This document shows positions 8,474 to 18,096 of a stretch of DNA of 64,000 nucleotides, piece after piece. The translations under genes and the position numbers were made by a program. The notes below the pieces were generated by a model. That model was not told where the DNA came from and searched no databases. It was given only the letters and a program-made list of their open reading frames with translations. Source of the stretch: Burkholderia stabilis (GTDB taxonomy: Bacteria > Pseudomonadota > Gammaproteobacteria > Burkholderiales > Burkholderiaceae); contig NZ_CP016443.1 of the NCBI RefSeq assembly GCF_001742165.1, positions 1,674,001 through 1,738,000 on the forward strand. Direction: 5' to 3'. The number at the start of each line of letters is the position of its first letter. Within the stretch, counting starts at the first letter, position 1.

Positions 8474-9724
8474 TCACGCGTCGCGCTCGAGCGACTTCAT
8501 GTTCGTCAGTTGCGGAAACAGCCGCATCCACGTAAGCGCAACCGCGATCGTCGCCGCGCCGCCGACGACGATCGCCGTCGGCGCGCCCCACCATGCGGCC
8601 GTCACGCCCGATTCGAATTCGCCGAGCTGATTCGACGTGCCGATGAACAGCGAATTGACCGCGCTCACGTGCCCGAGCATGTCGTCGGGCGTACGCAGTT
8701 GCACCAGCGACAGGCGCACGACGACGCTGACCACGTCCGATGCGCCGAGCGCGGCCAGCGCAACGAGCGACAGCGCGAAGTGCCGCGACAACCCGAACAC
8801 GATCGTCGCGATGCCGAACGCGATCACGCCGCCGAACATCGCACGGCCCGGCCGCCCCCTCAACGGAAAGCGCGTGAGCCACAGCGTGCCCGCGAGCGCG
8901 CCGACCGCGGGCGCCGCACGCAATGCGCCGAGCCCCCACGGCCCGACCTGCAGGATGTCGCGCGCGTAGATCGGCAACAGCGCGGTCGCGCCGCCGAACA
9001 GCACCGCGAACAGGTCGAGCGACAGTGCACCGAGAATCGCCGGCTCGCGCCGGATGAACGCGATTCCCGAAAACACCGAGCGCAGCGTGACCGGCTCGCG
9101 TGCGGGTGGCGCACTGCGCAGCGGAATCGTGCCGCTCAGCATCGCCGCGATCGCGAATGCCACGACGCTCGTGCCGAAGGCGACCGGCGCGCCGAGACCG
9201 TAGAGCAAACCGCCGAATGCGGGACCAAGGATCTGCGCGGCCTGGTTCGCGGATGTCGACAACGCAGTCGCGCGCGGCAGGTCGGTGCGCGGCACGACGG
9301 CAGGCAGCAGCGACGATACCGATGGCGACTCGAACGCGCGGGCCGTGCCGACCACCGCCGCGAGCGCATAGACGGCCGGCGCGGCCAGCCACCCTTGCAC
9401 GGCGCCGAGCAGGAACACGCCGGCGGCCAGCGCCTCGACGCCCTGGCAGATCGTCGCGATGCGCCGTCGGTCGTAGCGGTCGGCCACCTGCCCGACGACG
9501 AGCGTCAGCGCGAACATCGGCACGAACTGCGCGAGGCCGACGAGACCGAGCGCGAAGGCGCTGTGCGTGAGCGCGTAGACATACCAGCCGATTGCGACCG
9601 ACAGGATCTGGAAAGCCAGCGACGACATCACGCGCGTGCCCCAGAAGCGCTGGAACGGCGCGTGGCGGAACAGGTTCGCGGGTAAGGGAGAGACGGGGCT
9701 GGAGTCGGGTAAGGGCGTGGTCAT
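8474..9724 (-). CDS. MFS transporter, EntS-like (MFS_3) exporter
   Basis: 416 residues with about 12 hydrophobic segments and the MFS loop G-Q-V-A-D-R-Y-D-R-R-R-I between segments 2 and 3. The fold and the N-terminal F-x-R-F-W-G-T-R-V pattern fit the MFS_3 group that includes the enterobactin exporter EntS. No siderophore genes are present nearby, so the substrate is unknown. It is convergent with the YbjQ gene and appears monocistronic. Confidence 0.85.
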   Translation of the reverse strand: MTTPLPDSSPVSPLPANLFRHAPFQRFWGTRVMSSLAFQILSVAIGWYVYALTHSAFALGLVGLAQFVPMFALTLVVGQVADRYDRRRIATICQGVEALAAGVFLLGAVQGWLAAPAVYALAAVVGTARAFESPSVSSLLPAVVPRTDLPRATALSTSANQAAQILGPAFGGLLYGLGAPVAFGTSVVAFAIAAMLSGTIPLRSAPPAREPVTLRSVFSGIAFIRREPAILGALSLDLFAVLFGGATALLPIYARDILQVGPWGLGALRAAPAVGALAGTLWLTRFPLRGRPGRAMFGGVIAFGIATIVFGLSRHFALSLVALAALGASDVVSVVVRLSLVQLRTPDDMLGHVSAVNSLFIGTSNQLGEFESGVTAAWWGAPTAIVVGGAATIAVALTWMRLFPQLTNMKSLERDA

Positions 9725-9976
9725 CGGGGTCTGGCGGCCGGCGGTGCGTGAAGCCCGTATGCGCCACCGGTCGGGTCATTGCCAAGTGGCGATGATAGGG
9801 CAAATGCGGAAAATCGACCCCGCACGTCCGCACGTATGCCGGCACGCAGGCAAGCGGCATGGCCCCCCATCCGCGTCACGTCACGCGTCATCACGCCGAT
9901 CGCGGGCCCCGTCAGCCCGGTGCCGACGCGCGCGTCCACCCTCAACCCGATCCTTCACCGACCCAACCCGCCGCAC
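9725..9976. other. Intergenic region between MFS transporter and porin
   Basis: This stretch upstream of the MFS gene (transcribed leftward) and beyond the porin terminator holds no convincing gene on either strand. The GC-rich open frames here have no recognisable sequence. The MFS promoter is presumably in the first 150 bases but no clear boxes stand out. Confidence 0.4.
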
Positions 9977-10006
9977 AAAAAAAAAAGCGCGAACCGCAGT
10001 TCGCGC
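9977..10006 (-). terminator. Rho-independent terminator of the porin gene
   Basis: On the minus strand an 8-bp GCGCGAAC/GTTCGCGC stem with a 4-base loop is followed by a run of ten T. It lies 46 bases after the porin stop. Confidence 0.9.
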
Positions 10007-10052
10007 CAAAGAGAGACCTCGCTGAAGAAGTCATTGCCCCACACCACCCCGC

Positions 10053-11192
10053 TCAGAACGAATGCCGCATCCCGATCCGCACGTCGGCCTGCGTCTGCGT
10101 CGTCGACGGCGTGAAGCTGTAGCCGACCACCGCATCGACGCCTTGCGACGCGCGCACGTAATCGCCGGAGATATACACGTCCGTGCGCTTCGACAGCAGG
10201 TAATGCAGGCCCGCCGTGCCCTGGTTCCAGTGATGGCCTTCGAAGCGCGTGTGCTGGTAGCCCGCGATCAGGCTCAGCGCCGGCGTGAACTGGTACAGGC
10301 CGCCGCCTTCATACACCTGCATGTGCGACGACTGGCCGAAACCCTTGATCGTCGTGTACGAGAAGTTGGCGTCGAGCGTCAGCTTGCCGATCGTGTAGCT
10401 CGAGCCGATGCCGAACGTGCCCTGGCTGTCGACGTCCATCGGCGTGTTCGCGAACAGGTCGGTGCGTGCGCCGGTCGCCGGATCGACGGTGACCGTCTGC
10501 TGGCCGAGGAACGTGTGCGTGCCGATCATCGCGTACGGGTCGAACGCGTAGATGCCGTTCGGGTTGTTCAGGCGCGTGTACGCGGCGCCGATCGAGAAGT
10601 CGCCCTTCGTGTAGCTCGCGCCCGCGCTCCATGCGCTGTTGCGGTGGAAGTTGCCCGCGACGTTGCCGAACGAGTACATCGCGCCGAACTTGAAGCCGCT
10701 GAGGTCGTTCGACAGGAACTTCACCGAGTTCGGCAAGCGGTCGCCGTTGAAGCGGTCGAAGTCGCCCTGGTGGATCGCATAACCGCTGCCCCACGCCGAG
10801 ATGTTGTAGATCGACACGAGTTCGTTCGTGATGTCGAGCTGGTTGCCGAACGACAGCGTGCCCCAGTCGTTCTGCAGGCCGACATACGCCTGCCGGCCGA
10901 ATTCGGCGCCGCCGAAGCCGAGTTGCCCGTTGCCGAGGCGGAAGCCGCTCTCGAGGGTGAACACGGCCTTCAGACCGCCGCCGAGGTCTTCGGTGCCCTT
11001 CAGGCCGAAGCGGTTCCCGTAGGCGACGCCGTCGTCGAACTTCACCACGTGCGAGCCGCCGGTGTTGTTCACGTACGTGATGCCCGCGTCGAGAATCCCG
11101 TACAGCGTCACGCTGCTCTGCGCATGCCCGATGGCGGGAATGCAGGCCGCGCATGCAAGCGCGGCGGCTACGGCAACTTTCGTTTGCTTCAT
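10053..11192 (-). CDS. General (OmpC-like) outer-membrane porin
   Basis: 379 residues with a clean signal peptide (cut near GHA-QSS). The mature start S-S-V-T-L-Y-G-I-L-D-A-G, followed by G-N-R-F-G-L-K-G-T-E-D-L-G-G-G-L-K-A-V-F-T-L-E-S pieces and a C-terminal R-H-S-F with terminal Phe, is diagnostic of betaproteobacterial 16-strand trimeric porins. It is monocistronic, with a strong terminator after it. The substrate preference cannot be read from sequence. Confidence 0.93.
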   Translation of the reverse strand: MKQTKVAVAAALACAACIPAIGHAQSSVTLYGILDAGITYVNNTGGSHVVKFDDGVAYGNRFGLKGTEDLGGGLKAVFTLESGFRLGNGQLGFGGAEFGRQAYVGLQNDWGTLSFGNQLDITNELVSIYNISAWGSGYAIHQGDFDRFNGDRLPNSVKFLSNDLSGFKFGAMYSFGNVAGNFHRNSAWSAGASYTKGDFSIGAAYTRLNNPNGIYAFDPYAMIGTHTFLGQQTVTVDPATGARTDLFANTPMDVDSQGTFGIGSSYTIGKLTLDANFSYTTIKGFGQSSHMQVYEGGGLYQFTPALSLIAGYQHTRFEGHHWNQGTAGLHYLLSKRTDVYISGDYVRASQGVDAVVGYSFTPSTTQTQADVRIGMRHSF

Positions 11193-11423
11193 TGTCGACC
11201 ACCCTCCCTGAACCGTTCGATGGAAAGAACCGCTTCCCGGCGCGCGCCGCGATACGCCGGTGGATTCGAATTCAGTACGTCCGATGGCTTCGGCATTTCG
11301 TTTTGCGCAATAACGCAGCCATTGGCGAAAAATACAAACCCATATTTCGCATCACCCGTCTGAAGGCGACACCAAATGGTCACGATGCGACCGGTCGGGA
11401 AAACACGTAGACAGGCGGCGCGG

Positions 11424-11448
11424 TAAAAACCGGCCGCCAGAAGGCCGG
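11424..11448 (-). terminator. Rho-independent terminator of betC-choX
   Basis: On the minus strand a CCGGCC/GGCCGG stem with a 7-base loop is followed by five T and lies directly after the choX stop codon. Confidence 0.85.
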
Positions 11449-11449
11449 G

Positions 11450-12415
11450 TCAATGGCTGTCGAGGGCCGCGCGAACGGCCGGCAGGCCCGGCGCGCCGGC
11501 GGCTGTGGTCACGCCGTCCAGCCAGCCGGCAACCCTTGCCGGGTCGGCTTTCAGCGCGTGCTGCGCTGCGAGCGCGGGCGAGATCTTGTTGTCGAGCATG
11601 TCGGCGATCATCCGGTTCTCGACATCGACGGAGAACGTCATCTGCCGGAACAGGCGCGCGAGGTTCGCGCACTGGTCGGCGAATCCGGAACGCGTGACGG
11701 TATTGACCGTCGCGCCGCCGTAGTTCGGGCCGAAATATGCATCGCCGCCGGACAGGTAGGTCAGATGGAACTTCGTGTTCATCAAATGCGGTTCCCACGC
11801 CAGAAAAACGATCCAGCGCTTGTCGCGCACCGCGCGTTCGACCTGCGTGAGCATGCCCGTCTCGCTCGATTCCACCAGCGACCAGTTCGCGGTGCCGAGC
11901 GCATGGTCGGACAGCATCCGCTTGATGTTCTGGTTCGCCGGCGCGCCGGGCTCGATCCCGTAGATCTTGCCGCCGAAGCGGTCCGCGTAGCGCGCGAGAT
12001 CGGCGAACGTGTGCACGCCCGCGGCCGCGACGTAATCGGGCACCGCGAGCGTGAACTTCGCGCCGCTCAGGTTCGCGTGCAGCACGTCGATCGATTTTTC
12101 ATCGACGAACGGCTTCACGAGCGGCGCCTGCGCGGGCATCCAGTTGCCGAGGAACACGTCGACTTGCCCTTTCTTGAGCCCCTGATACGTGATCGGCACC
12201 GACAGGTTCGCCACGTCCTGCCGGTAGCCGAGCGCCTTCAGCACGACACCCGCCATCGCGTTCGTCGCGTCGATGTCGGTCCAGCCGGGCGCGGCCATTT
12301 TCACGTCGCCGCACGTCTGCGGATCGGCCGCCTGCGCGCCCTGCGCCACCATCAGGCACGCGGCCGCGGCAAGCGCCGCGCCGATCCGGATTGCTGCATT
12401 GCATTGTCGTTCCAT
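11450..12415 (-). CDS. choX: Choline-binding periplasmic protein ChoX (ABC transporter solute receptor)
   Basis: 321 residues: signal peptide ending QGAQA-ADP, then a type II binding fold of the OpuAC/ChoX family, with the P-G-W-T-D-I start, the V-F-L-G-N-W-M-P segment and the W-E-P-H-L-M-N segment that supply the aromatic box for quaternary ammonium groups. ChoX binds choline with high preference. It lies 45 bases downstream of the choline-sulfatase gene, in an operon closed by a terminator. No permease or ATPase gene accompanies it, so it must use a transporter core encoded elsewhere. Confidence 0.88.
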   Translation of the reverse strand: MERQCNAAIRIGAALAAAACLMVAQGAQAADPQTCGDVKMAAPGWTDIDATNAMAGVVLKALGYRQDVANLSVPITYQGLKKGQVDVFLGNWMPAQAPLVKPFVDEKSIDVLHANLSGAKFTLAVPDYVAAAGVHTFADLARYADRFGGKIYGIEPGAPANQNIKRMLSDHALGTANWSLVESSETGMLTQVERAVRDKRWIVFLAWEPHLMNTKFHLTYLSGGDAYFGPNYGGATVNTVTRSGFADQCANLARLFRQMTFSVDVENRMIADMLDNKISPALAAQHALKADPARVAGWLDGVTTAAGAPGLPAVRAALDSH

Positions 12416-12460
12416 CGCCAGCTTCCTCCGTCGTTCGTCAATGATCGCGATGCGGGACGC

Positions 12461-13996
12461 TCAGCGCCCGACGCGCGGAAAGCGCGCCATCGCCTCGAGC
12501 GTGTCGAGGTCGATGTGATTGCGCATGTAGCGCTGGCTCGCGTCGGTGAACGGCTGCCAGTCCCACGCCTGGATGCGGCCCTGCGTCGTCGCCGCGTAAT
12601 GGAAGCGCCGGCGCCGCTGGCTCGCGCGCACCTGCCGGTCGAGTTCGGGCAGGTTCCAGCGCTGCGCGGCTTGCGTGCGGAACGCCGCGAGCACGTCGGC
12701 GGCTTCCGGCAAACCGGCCAGGTTCGTCAGCTCGCGCGGATCGTCCGACAGGTTGTAGAGCTGGTCGGGGTCGAGCGGGCAATGCACGTACTTCCAGTCG
12801 CCGCGGCGGATCATCACGACCGGCGCGACCGCGCCTTCCGCGAGGTATTCGCCGAGCGCGACATCGTGCGCGGGCGTGCCGTTCAGGTGCGGCACGAGGC
12901 TCGCGCCGTCGACCGGGTCCGGCCAGCCGCCGGCGGGCGCGGCGCCGGCCAGGTCGACGAGCGTCGGCAGCAGGTCGACATGCGACACCGGCCCGCGCAC
13001 GCGCGCGGCGCCGAAGCGGCCCGGCGCATGAACGATCAGCGGCACGCGGCAGCCGCCCTCGAAGAACGTCATCTTGTACCAGAGCCCGCGCTCGCCGAGC
13101 ATGTCGCCGTGGTCGGACGTGACGATCACGATCGTGTCGTCGACGAATCCGCACTGTTCGAGCGCGGCGAGCACGCTGCCGAACTGCGTGTCGACGTAGG
13201 ACGTCGCGCCGTAGTACGCGCGGCGCGCCGCACGAATCTGCGCATCGGTCGGCGGCGTGCGGTCGTTCTCGCAGACGAAGCGCAGCCGCTGCGAATGCGG
13301 GTCGCTGTCGGCCGCGTCGAGCCGCACGGCCGGCATGTCGATCTCGTCGTCGCTGTAGCGATCCCAATACTCGCGTGTGATCGCATACGGGTCGTGCGGA
13401 TGGGTCAGCGACACGACCATGCAGAACGGCCGCGCGTCGTGCCCGGCCGCGCGTTCGCGCGCGACGTCGTACAGCTTCTGCTTCGCGGCGAACGTGACTT
13501 CGTCGTCGAAATCGAGCTGGTTCGTGCGCACGCATGGGCCCGCATCGAGCACCGAACTCATGTTGTGATACCAGCTCGGCCGCTCCGTCGGGCTGTCCCA
13601 GTCGGGCACCCAGCCGAAATCGGCCGGATAGATGTCGGTCGTGAGCCGCTCCTCGAAGCCGTGAAGCTGGTCCGGCCCGCAGAAGTGCATCTTGCCGGAC
13701 AGCATCGTCCGGTAGCCGCCCGCGCGCAGATAGTGCGCGAACGTCAGCGTTTGCGCCGGCAATTCGGCGGCGTTATCGTAGGCGCCGATCCCGGACGGCA
13801 GCTTGCCCGTCAGCAGCGAGAAACGCGACGGCGCACACAGCGGGCTCGCGCAATACGCGGCGTCGAACACCACGCCTTGCGCGGCGAGCCGGTCGAGCGT
13901 CGGCGTGCGCGCGACGCGGTTGCCGTAGGCCGGCAGCGCGAACGGCGTGAGCTGGTCGGCCATCAGGATCAGGATGTTGGGTGTCGGGTTCGTCAT
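12461..13996 (-). CDS. betC: Choline-sulfatase BetC
   Basis: 511 residues, alkaline-phosphatase/sulfatase fold. The N-terminus has the N-I-L-I-L-M-A-D-Q metal-binding start, and Cys54 in C-A-P-S-R is the residue converted to formylglycine; S-G-K-M-H-F and S-D-H-G-D-M segments supply further active-site residues. A choline-sulfatase-type C-terminal segment (H-Y-A-A-T-T-Q-G-R-I-Q-A-W-D) is present. The enzyme hydrolyses choline-O-sulfate to choline and sulfate in the cytoplasm. The ATG at 13996 gives the usual M-T-N-P-x-P-N-I-L start; longer readings upstream lack family sequence. It is divergent from its LysR regulator and followed by choX. Confidence 0.95.
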   Translation of the reverse strand: MTNPTPNILILMADQLTPFALPAYGNRVARTPTLDRLAAQGVVFDAAYCASPLCAPSRFSLLTGKLPSGIGAYDNAAELPAQTLTFAHYLRAGGYRTMLSGKMHFCGPDQLHGFEERLTTDIYPADFGWVPDWDSPTERPSWYHNMSSVLDAGPCVRTNQLDFDDEVTFAAKQKLYDVARERAAGHDARPFCMVVSLTHPHDPYAITREYWDRYSDDEIDMPAVRLDAADSDPHSQRLRFVCENDRTPPTDAQIRAARRAYYGATSYVDTQFGSVLAALEQCGFVDDTIVIVTSDHGDMLGERGLWYKMTFFEGGCRVPLIVHAPGRFGAARVRGPVSHVDLLPTLVDLAGAAPAGGWPDPVDGASLVPHLNGTPAHDVALGEYLAEGAVAPVVMIRRGDWKYVHCPLDPDQLYNLSDDPRELTNLAGLPEAADVLAAFRTQAAQRWNLPELDRQVRASQRRRRFHYAATTQGRIQAWDWQPFTDASQRYMRNHIDLDTLEAMARFPRVGR

Positions 13997-14235
13997 CGGC
14001 GGTCGTGGGGAAAGCGGTGTTCGAATGGAACGGCGCGCCGCTCGCGCGGCGGGACGTCCGGCATGACGGAGGCGGCCCGAAGAAAGTGCCGCGCACGCGT
14101 GCCGCGACTGGCTAGAATCGCGGAAGGCCCTGGCGGCTGCCGTGAGGCTCGCGTGCCGTGCCGTCCGATGCACTATCTCCCGCCCGAATCCGGCCGGGAA
14201 GGCGTCCTGCCCTTATGGGGCCATTAGAGGGGCTT

Positions 14236-15141
14236 ATGTCGAAATCCGAACCGTTACCGTCGATGCAGGCGCTGCGTGCGTTCGAATCGGCCGCCCGGCT
14301 CGCGAGCTTCACGGCCGCCGCGCGCGAACTCGGTTCGACGCAGCCCGCCGTGAGCCAGCAGGTGTTCCAGCTCGAAGCCGAGCTCGGCGTGCCGCTGTTC
14401 GAGCGCAGCCCGCGCGGCGTCACGCTGACGAGCGACGGCGAGTGCCTGTACGAAGCGGTGCGGCTGAGCCTCGACACGTTGCGCGGCGCCACCGCGACGC
14501 TGCGCGCGCGCCGCGAGCACGGCGCGCTCACGATCGTCACCGATTTCGGCTTCGCGACGTACTGGCTGATGCCGCGCCTGGCCGGACTGAAGCGCGTGAT
14601 GCCGGATGTCGACGTGCGGGTGGTCACGTCACAGGATTACGATGCGCAGCGCGATCACGGCGACATCGCGATCCTGTTCGGCGACGGCCACTGGCCGTCG
14701 TGCACGGCCGCGCGGCTCTTTCCGGAATCCGTCACGCCCGTATGCTCGCCCGCGTTCCGCGACGCACACCCGGAAGTCGCGCGCGCCGACCACGTGCTCG
14801 CGCTGCCGCTGCTGCACGTGCAGCCGACGCGCCCCGAACGCTGGCTGTCGTGGCCCGGCTGGTTCGACGCGCACGGCCTCGACGCGCCGGCCACCGCGCG
14901 CGGCGTGACCTTCAACAGCTATGCGCTCGTGATCCATGCTGCGCTGCTCGGCGAAGGCGTCGCGCTCGGCTGGTCGCCGCTCGTCGACGAACTCGTCGCG
15001 TCGGGCCAGCTCGTGAAGCTCGTCGACGCGCCCGTCGTCACGTCGCGCGGCTACTTCCTGGTGCGCCCGCCGCAGCGGCCCGAACCGGACGCGACCCACG
15101 TATTCCGCCGCTGGCTGCTCGACGCGTGCGCGAGCGCGTAG
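14236..15141 (+). CDS. LysR-type regulator of choline-sulfate utilisation
   Basis: 301 residues with an N-terminal winged helix (Q-A-L-R-A-F-E-S-A-A-R, then T-Q-P-A-V-S-Q-Q-V) and a LysR effector domain. It belongs to the group of LysR regulators found beside betC (choline-sulfate utilisation regulator). The start at 14236 has AGAGGGG at good spacing. It is divergent from betC-choX with about 240 bases between, which should hold both promoters and its operator. Confidence 0.88.
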   Translation: MSKSEPLPSMQALRAFESAARLASFTAAARELGSTQPAVSQQVFQLEAELGVPLFERSPRGVTLTSDGECLYEAVRLSLDTLRGATATLRARREHGALTIVTDFGFATYWLMPRLAGLKRVMPDVDVRVVTSQDYDAQRDHGDIAILFGDGHWPSCTAARLFPESVTPVCSPAFRDAHPEVARADHVLALPLLHVQPTRPERWLSWPGWFDAHGLDAPATARGVTFNSYALVIHAALLGEGVALGWSPLVDELVASGQLVKLVDAPVVTSRGYFLVRPPQRPEPDATHVFRRWLLDACASA

Positions 15142-15305
15142 CGGGCCGCGCCCGCCCGCTGGCGCGCCGATACCAGCCACACGGCGCGTTGGTTCTATCC
15201 TCCCCAAAATCGTCCTGATTTACTTGAGCCTCCCGCTACCCGCGCGGCGCGGCGTTTTCGTGCGCTGCCGCACGGCCGTGCGCCCCATGCCATCCGAGGA
15301 GTCTC

Positions 15306-16190
15306 ATGACCGCCGAGCACCGCCCCGATCAATTCGTCCTGACACTGTCGTGCCCGAGCGCGGCCGGCCAGGTCGCCGCCGTCGTCGGCTTTCTCGATCG
15401 CCATCATTGCTACGTCGATGCGCTGAACGTGTTCGACGACGATCTCAGCAACCGCTTCTTCGTGCGCTGCGTGTTTCATCCGACGGATGAAACGCTGCAG
15501 ATCGACGCGCTGCGCCACGAATTCGCGCCGATCGCGGCCGGCCTGGGTGGCGACGACGGCGACATGCAATGGGCGATCCACGACGTGAACGCGCGGCCGA
15601 AGGTACTCATCATGGTGTCGAAGCTCGAGCACTGCCTCGCGGACCTGCTGTTCCGCTGGCGGATGGGCGAGCTGAAGATGGACATCGTCGGCATCGTGTC
15701 GAACCATCCCGACTTCGAGCCGCTCGCCGCGCAGCACGGGCTGCCGTTCCGGCATTTCCCGATCACGGCCGATACGAAGGCGCAGCAGGAAGCGCAGTGG
15801 CTCGACTTCTTCGAATCGAGCGGCGCCGAGCTCGTGATTCTCGCGCGCTACATGCAGGTGCTGTCGCAGGAGACGAGCGCGAAGCTCGCGAACCGCGCGA
15901 TCAACATCCATCATTCGTTCCTGCCCGGCTTCAAGGGCGCGAAGCCGTATCACCAGGCGCATGCGCGTGGCGTGAAGCTGATCGGCGCGACCGCGCACTT
16001 CGTCACCGACGATCTCGACGAAGGCCCGATCATCGAGCAGGTCGTCGAGCGCGTCGATCATGCGCTGCGTCCGGAGCAACTGCTCGCGGTGGGGCGCGAC
16101 GTGGAAAGCATCACGCTCGCGCGCGCGGTGAAGGCGTTCATCGAGCGGCGCGTGTTCCTGAACGGCGATCGGACGGTGGTGTTTTCGTAA
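15306..16190 (+). CDS. purU: Formyltetrahydrofolate deformylase PurU
   Basis: 294 residues: an N-terminal ACT domain (about 8-90) and a C-terminal formyltransferase-fold domain with the N-I-H-H-S-F-L-P-G-F-K-G-A active-site segment (catalytic His) and the G-A-T-A-H-F-V-T-D-D-L-D-E-G-P-I-I motif carrying the catalytic Asp. PurU hydrolyses 10-formyl-THF to formate and THF. In this neighbourhood it probably helps to unload one-carbon units produced by betaine, dimethylglycine and sarcosine demethylation. It follows the LysR gene on the same strand by 164 bases. Confidence 0.95.
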   Translation: MTAEHRPDQFVLTLSCPSAAGQVAAVVGFLDRHHCYVDALNVFDDDLSNRFFVRCVFHPTDETLQIDALRHEFAPIAAGLGGDDGDMQWAIHDVNARPKVLIMVSKLEHCLADLLFRWRMGELKMDIVGIVSNHPDFEPLAAQHGLPFRHFPITADTKAQQEAQWLDFFESSGAELVILARYMQVLSQETSAKLANRAINIHHSFLPGFKGAKPYHQAHARGVKLIGATAHFVTDDLDEGPIIEQVVERVDHALRPEQLLAVGRDVESITLARAVKAFIERRVFLNGDRTVVFS

Positions 16191-16223
16191 GGCCGGCCCG
16201 CTGCGAGCGGCCCCCCCCTCTCG

Positions 16224-17216
16224 TCACGCGGACGCCGGCGGCACGCGCGAAGGCGCCGTGCCGATTCGCCGCGCCCGACGCCGCAGGTACAGGTTGTTGA
16301 GGATCAGCGCCACGCCCGTCAGCGCGGCGCCTGCGATCTGCGCGCGGTTGGGCACCACGCCCGTGAACGCGGAAATGATGAAGGCGGTGATGGGCACGAT
16401 GTCCATGAACAGCACGCCGTTCATCGGCCCCAGGTTGCGGTTGCCGGTCATCCAGAGCAGGATCGCACCGAAGCCGGCCACCGGCCCCATGTACACGAGA
16501 TGCGGCAGGACCGCGCGCACGTCGGCCAACGATGGCGCCGCGATCCGGTGCGTGGCGATCAGCACCAGATTGACCGCGACGATCGTGGTCAATCCGAGCC
16601 ATGTCGTGACGGTCGTGTATTTCAATGCCGACCAGCCGGTGAAGCGCGCCGCGCCGAACGTGTAGACGACCCAGCACAACGCACCGACGACGATCAGCGC
16701 ATTGGCTGCGTAGTGCTGCGGTTCGTGCAGTGCGGCAATCACGTCGCCGCGCGTGATGACGAGGGCGACGCCGGTAAAGGACAGCCCGACGAACAGGACA
16801 GACACCGGTGCGGGCGCGACGCGCCGCACCAGCGCGTTGAGCAGGAGCCCCATCATCGGCTGCGTCGCCATCATGATCGACGCGGCAAGCGCCCCTTCTT
16901 CGCCGGCCAGTTGCTGGCCCAGGAACACGAACGATCCGAACCCGCAAAAACCGATCGATCCGAGCAGCCACGCGAGCGGCAAGGATTCGCCGGCCGGCCG
17001 GAATGCACCGGGCCCCTCGACGATCCGCAGCAACACGATGAAGCCCGTGCCGGCGATCAGGTAACGCAACGACGTGAACGTAAAGGGATCGATGTACCGC
17101 AACGCATCGGTCATCACCGGGAACATCACGCCCATCAGGATCGTCGCGCTCACGCACGCCACGATGCCCTTCCCGTACGCGCTCGCGCCGGGCATTGCGA
17201 TAGTTGCGCCATTCAT
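16224..17216 (-). CDS. EamA/DMT-superfamily transporter
   Basis: 330 residues with ten hydrophobic segments arranged as two EamA repeats (T-S-L-R-Y-L-I-A-G-T-G-F in the first, M-N-G-V-L-F-M-D-I-V-P in the second). Such proteins export amino acids or other metabolites; the substrate is unknown. It is convergent with purU and transcribed in the same direction as the tetR gene upstream. A sequence almost identical to the putative TetR operator lies about 140 bases upstream of its start, suggesting repression by that TetR protein. Confidence 0.85.
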   Translation of the reverse strand: MNGATIAMPGASAYGKGIVACVSATILMGVMFPVMTDALRYIDPFTFTSLRYLIAGTGFIVLLRIVEGPGAFRPAGESLPLAWLLGSIGFCGFGSFVFLGQQLAGEEGALAASIMMATQPMMGLLLNALVRRVAPAPVSVLFVGLSFTGVALVITRGDVIAALHEPQHYAANALIVVGALCWVVYTFGAARFTGWSALKYTTVTTWLGLTTIVAVNLVLIATHRIAAPSLADVRAVLPHLVYMGPVAGFGAILLWMTGNRNLGPMNGVLFMDIVPITAFIISAFTGVVPNRAQIAGAALTGVALILNNLYLRRRARRIGTAPSRVPPASA

Positions 17217-17352
17217 GACTGTTCATTCCCAAATTAGTCGACAAACGATGCCGATGCGGCAACGCGCCGCGACGGTGTGCTTTACCGTTCCTTGAGTCCT
17301 TTACCCGTCTTTCCCGATCTCGACAGCAGCCTCCGGAAGGCTCATCATTTGA

Positions 17353-17371
17353 AACCGATCATTCTCAAAAT
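17353..17371. promoter_or_regulatory. Operator-like sequence upstream of EamA gene (copy 1)
   Basis: AACCGATCATTCTCAAAAT, differing at two of 19 positions from the copy just upstream of tetR (18016-18034). The pair bracket the tetR gene, as expected if TetR controls both itself and the transporter. Confidence 0.55.
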
Positions 17372-17382
17372 AATCAAAAAAA

Positions 17383-18000
17383 TCAGGTCAGTGCGCGCAT
17401 CGCGATATCGACGATCGAGACGAGCTCCGACTCCGATGCACTTGATTTCCCCAGCACGCGCATGCCCTGGACCAGGCACAGCAGGAACCGGCCGACTTCC
17501 TCCGGATCGAGATTCCGATCGAAATCACCCGACTGCTGGCCGCGCGCCACAGCGAGGCTCAGCTGCGTGGCGATGCGCAGCAGTGTCGATTCGATATGCG
17601 GGCGCAGCGCTTCGTCGCCGGGCAGCAGTTCGATCGCCGCGTTCGTGATGAAGCAACCGCGCCGCTCCGACAGGCGGGCGCCAATCCTCGTGTAATACAT
17701 GAGCGCTTCGCGCAGCGTGTCGCGCGGCGGAAGATCCCCGGCGAGGCGTTCCTTGAGCCGCGCCACCGCGCCTTCCGCATACTGGTCGAACGCAGCCACC
17801 AGCAACCCGTGCTTGTCCCCGAACGTTCTGTACAGGCTGCCGCGGAACACCCCGGTCGCTTCGCACAGCGTGTCGATCGACGTCGCATGGTAGCCCTGCT
17901 CCCAGAACACGCGCGCCGCCGCCTCGACGGCAACGTCGGTATCGAATTCGCGTGGTCGCCCCCTGTCGCGGGAGCCGGGAGGTGTCGAGGTCGGGCTCAT
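17383..18000 (-). CDS. TetR-family transcriptional repressor
   Basis: 205 residues. The N-terminal helix-turn-helix (about 20-65) has the A-A-x-V-F-W-E-Q-G-Y-H-A-T-S-I and G-S-L-Y-R-T-F-G-D-K recognition-helix pattern typical of TetR proteins. The C-terminal ligand domain is of the TetR_C type seen near transporters. The nearest non-self target is the EamA transporter downstream on the same strand. A 13-base palindrome-like GAAC-CGATC-GTTC lies about 14 bases upstream of the start, consistent with autorepression. Confidence 0.85.
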   Translation of the reverse strand: MSPTSTPPGSRDRGRPREFDTDVAVEAAARVFWEQGYHATSIDTLCEATGVFRGSLYRTFGDKHGLLVAAFDQYAEGAVARLKERLAGDLPPRDTLREALMYYTRIGARLSERRGCFITNAAIELLPGDEALRPHIESTLLRIATQLSLAVARGQQSGDFDRNLDPEEVGRFLLCLVQGMRVLGKSSASESELVSIVDIAMRALT

Positions 18001-18015
18001 GGAAGCGGATATTAG

Positions 18016-18034
18016 AACCGATCGTTCCCAAAAT
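18016..18034. promoter_or_regulatory. Operator-like sequence upstream of tetR gene (copy 2)
   Basis: AACCGATCGTTCCCAAAAT; with the preceding G it contains GAAC/GTTC arms around CGATC, a typical TetR-size operator. See copy 1 at 17353. Confidence 0.55.
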
Positions 18035-18096
18035 CAAGCGCCCGTGATCGCGTGATTGCGCTGCGCATGCCAGCGACGCCGCCGGCCATGAATGAC

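Noticed and set aside
16191..16223. GC-rich hairpin between purU and the EamA gene
   Set aside because: Weak stem and no T tract, so not called a terminator.
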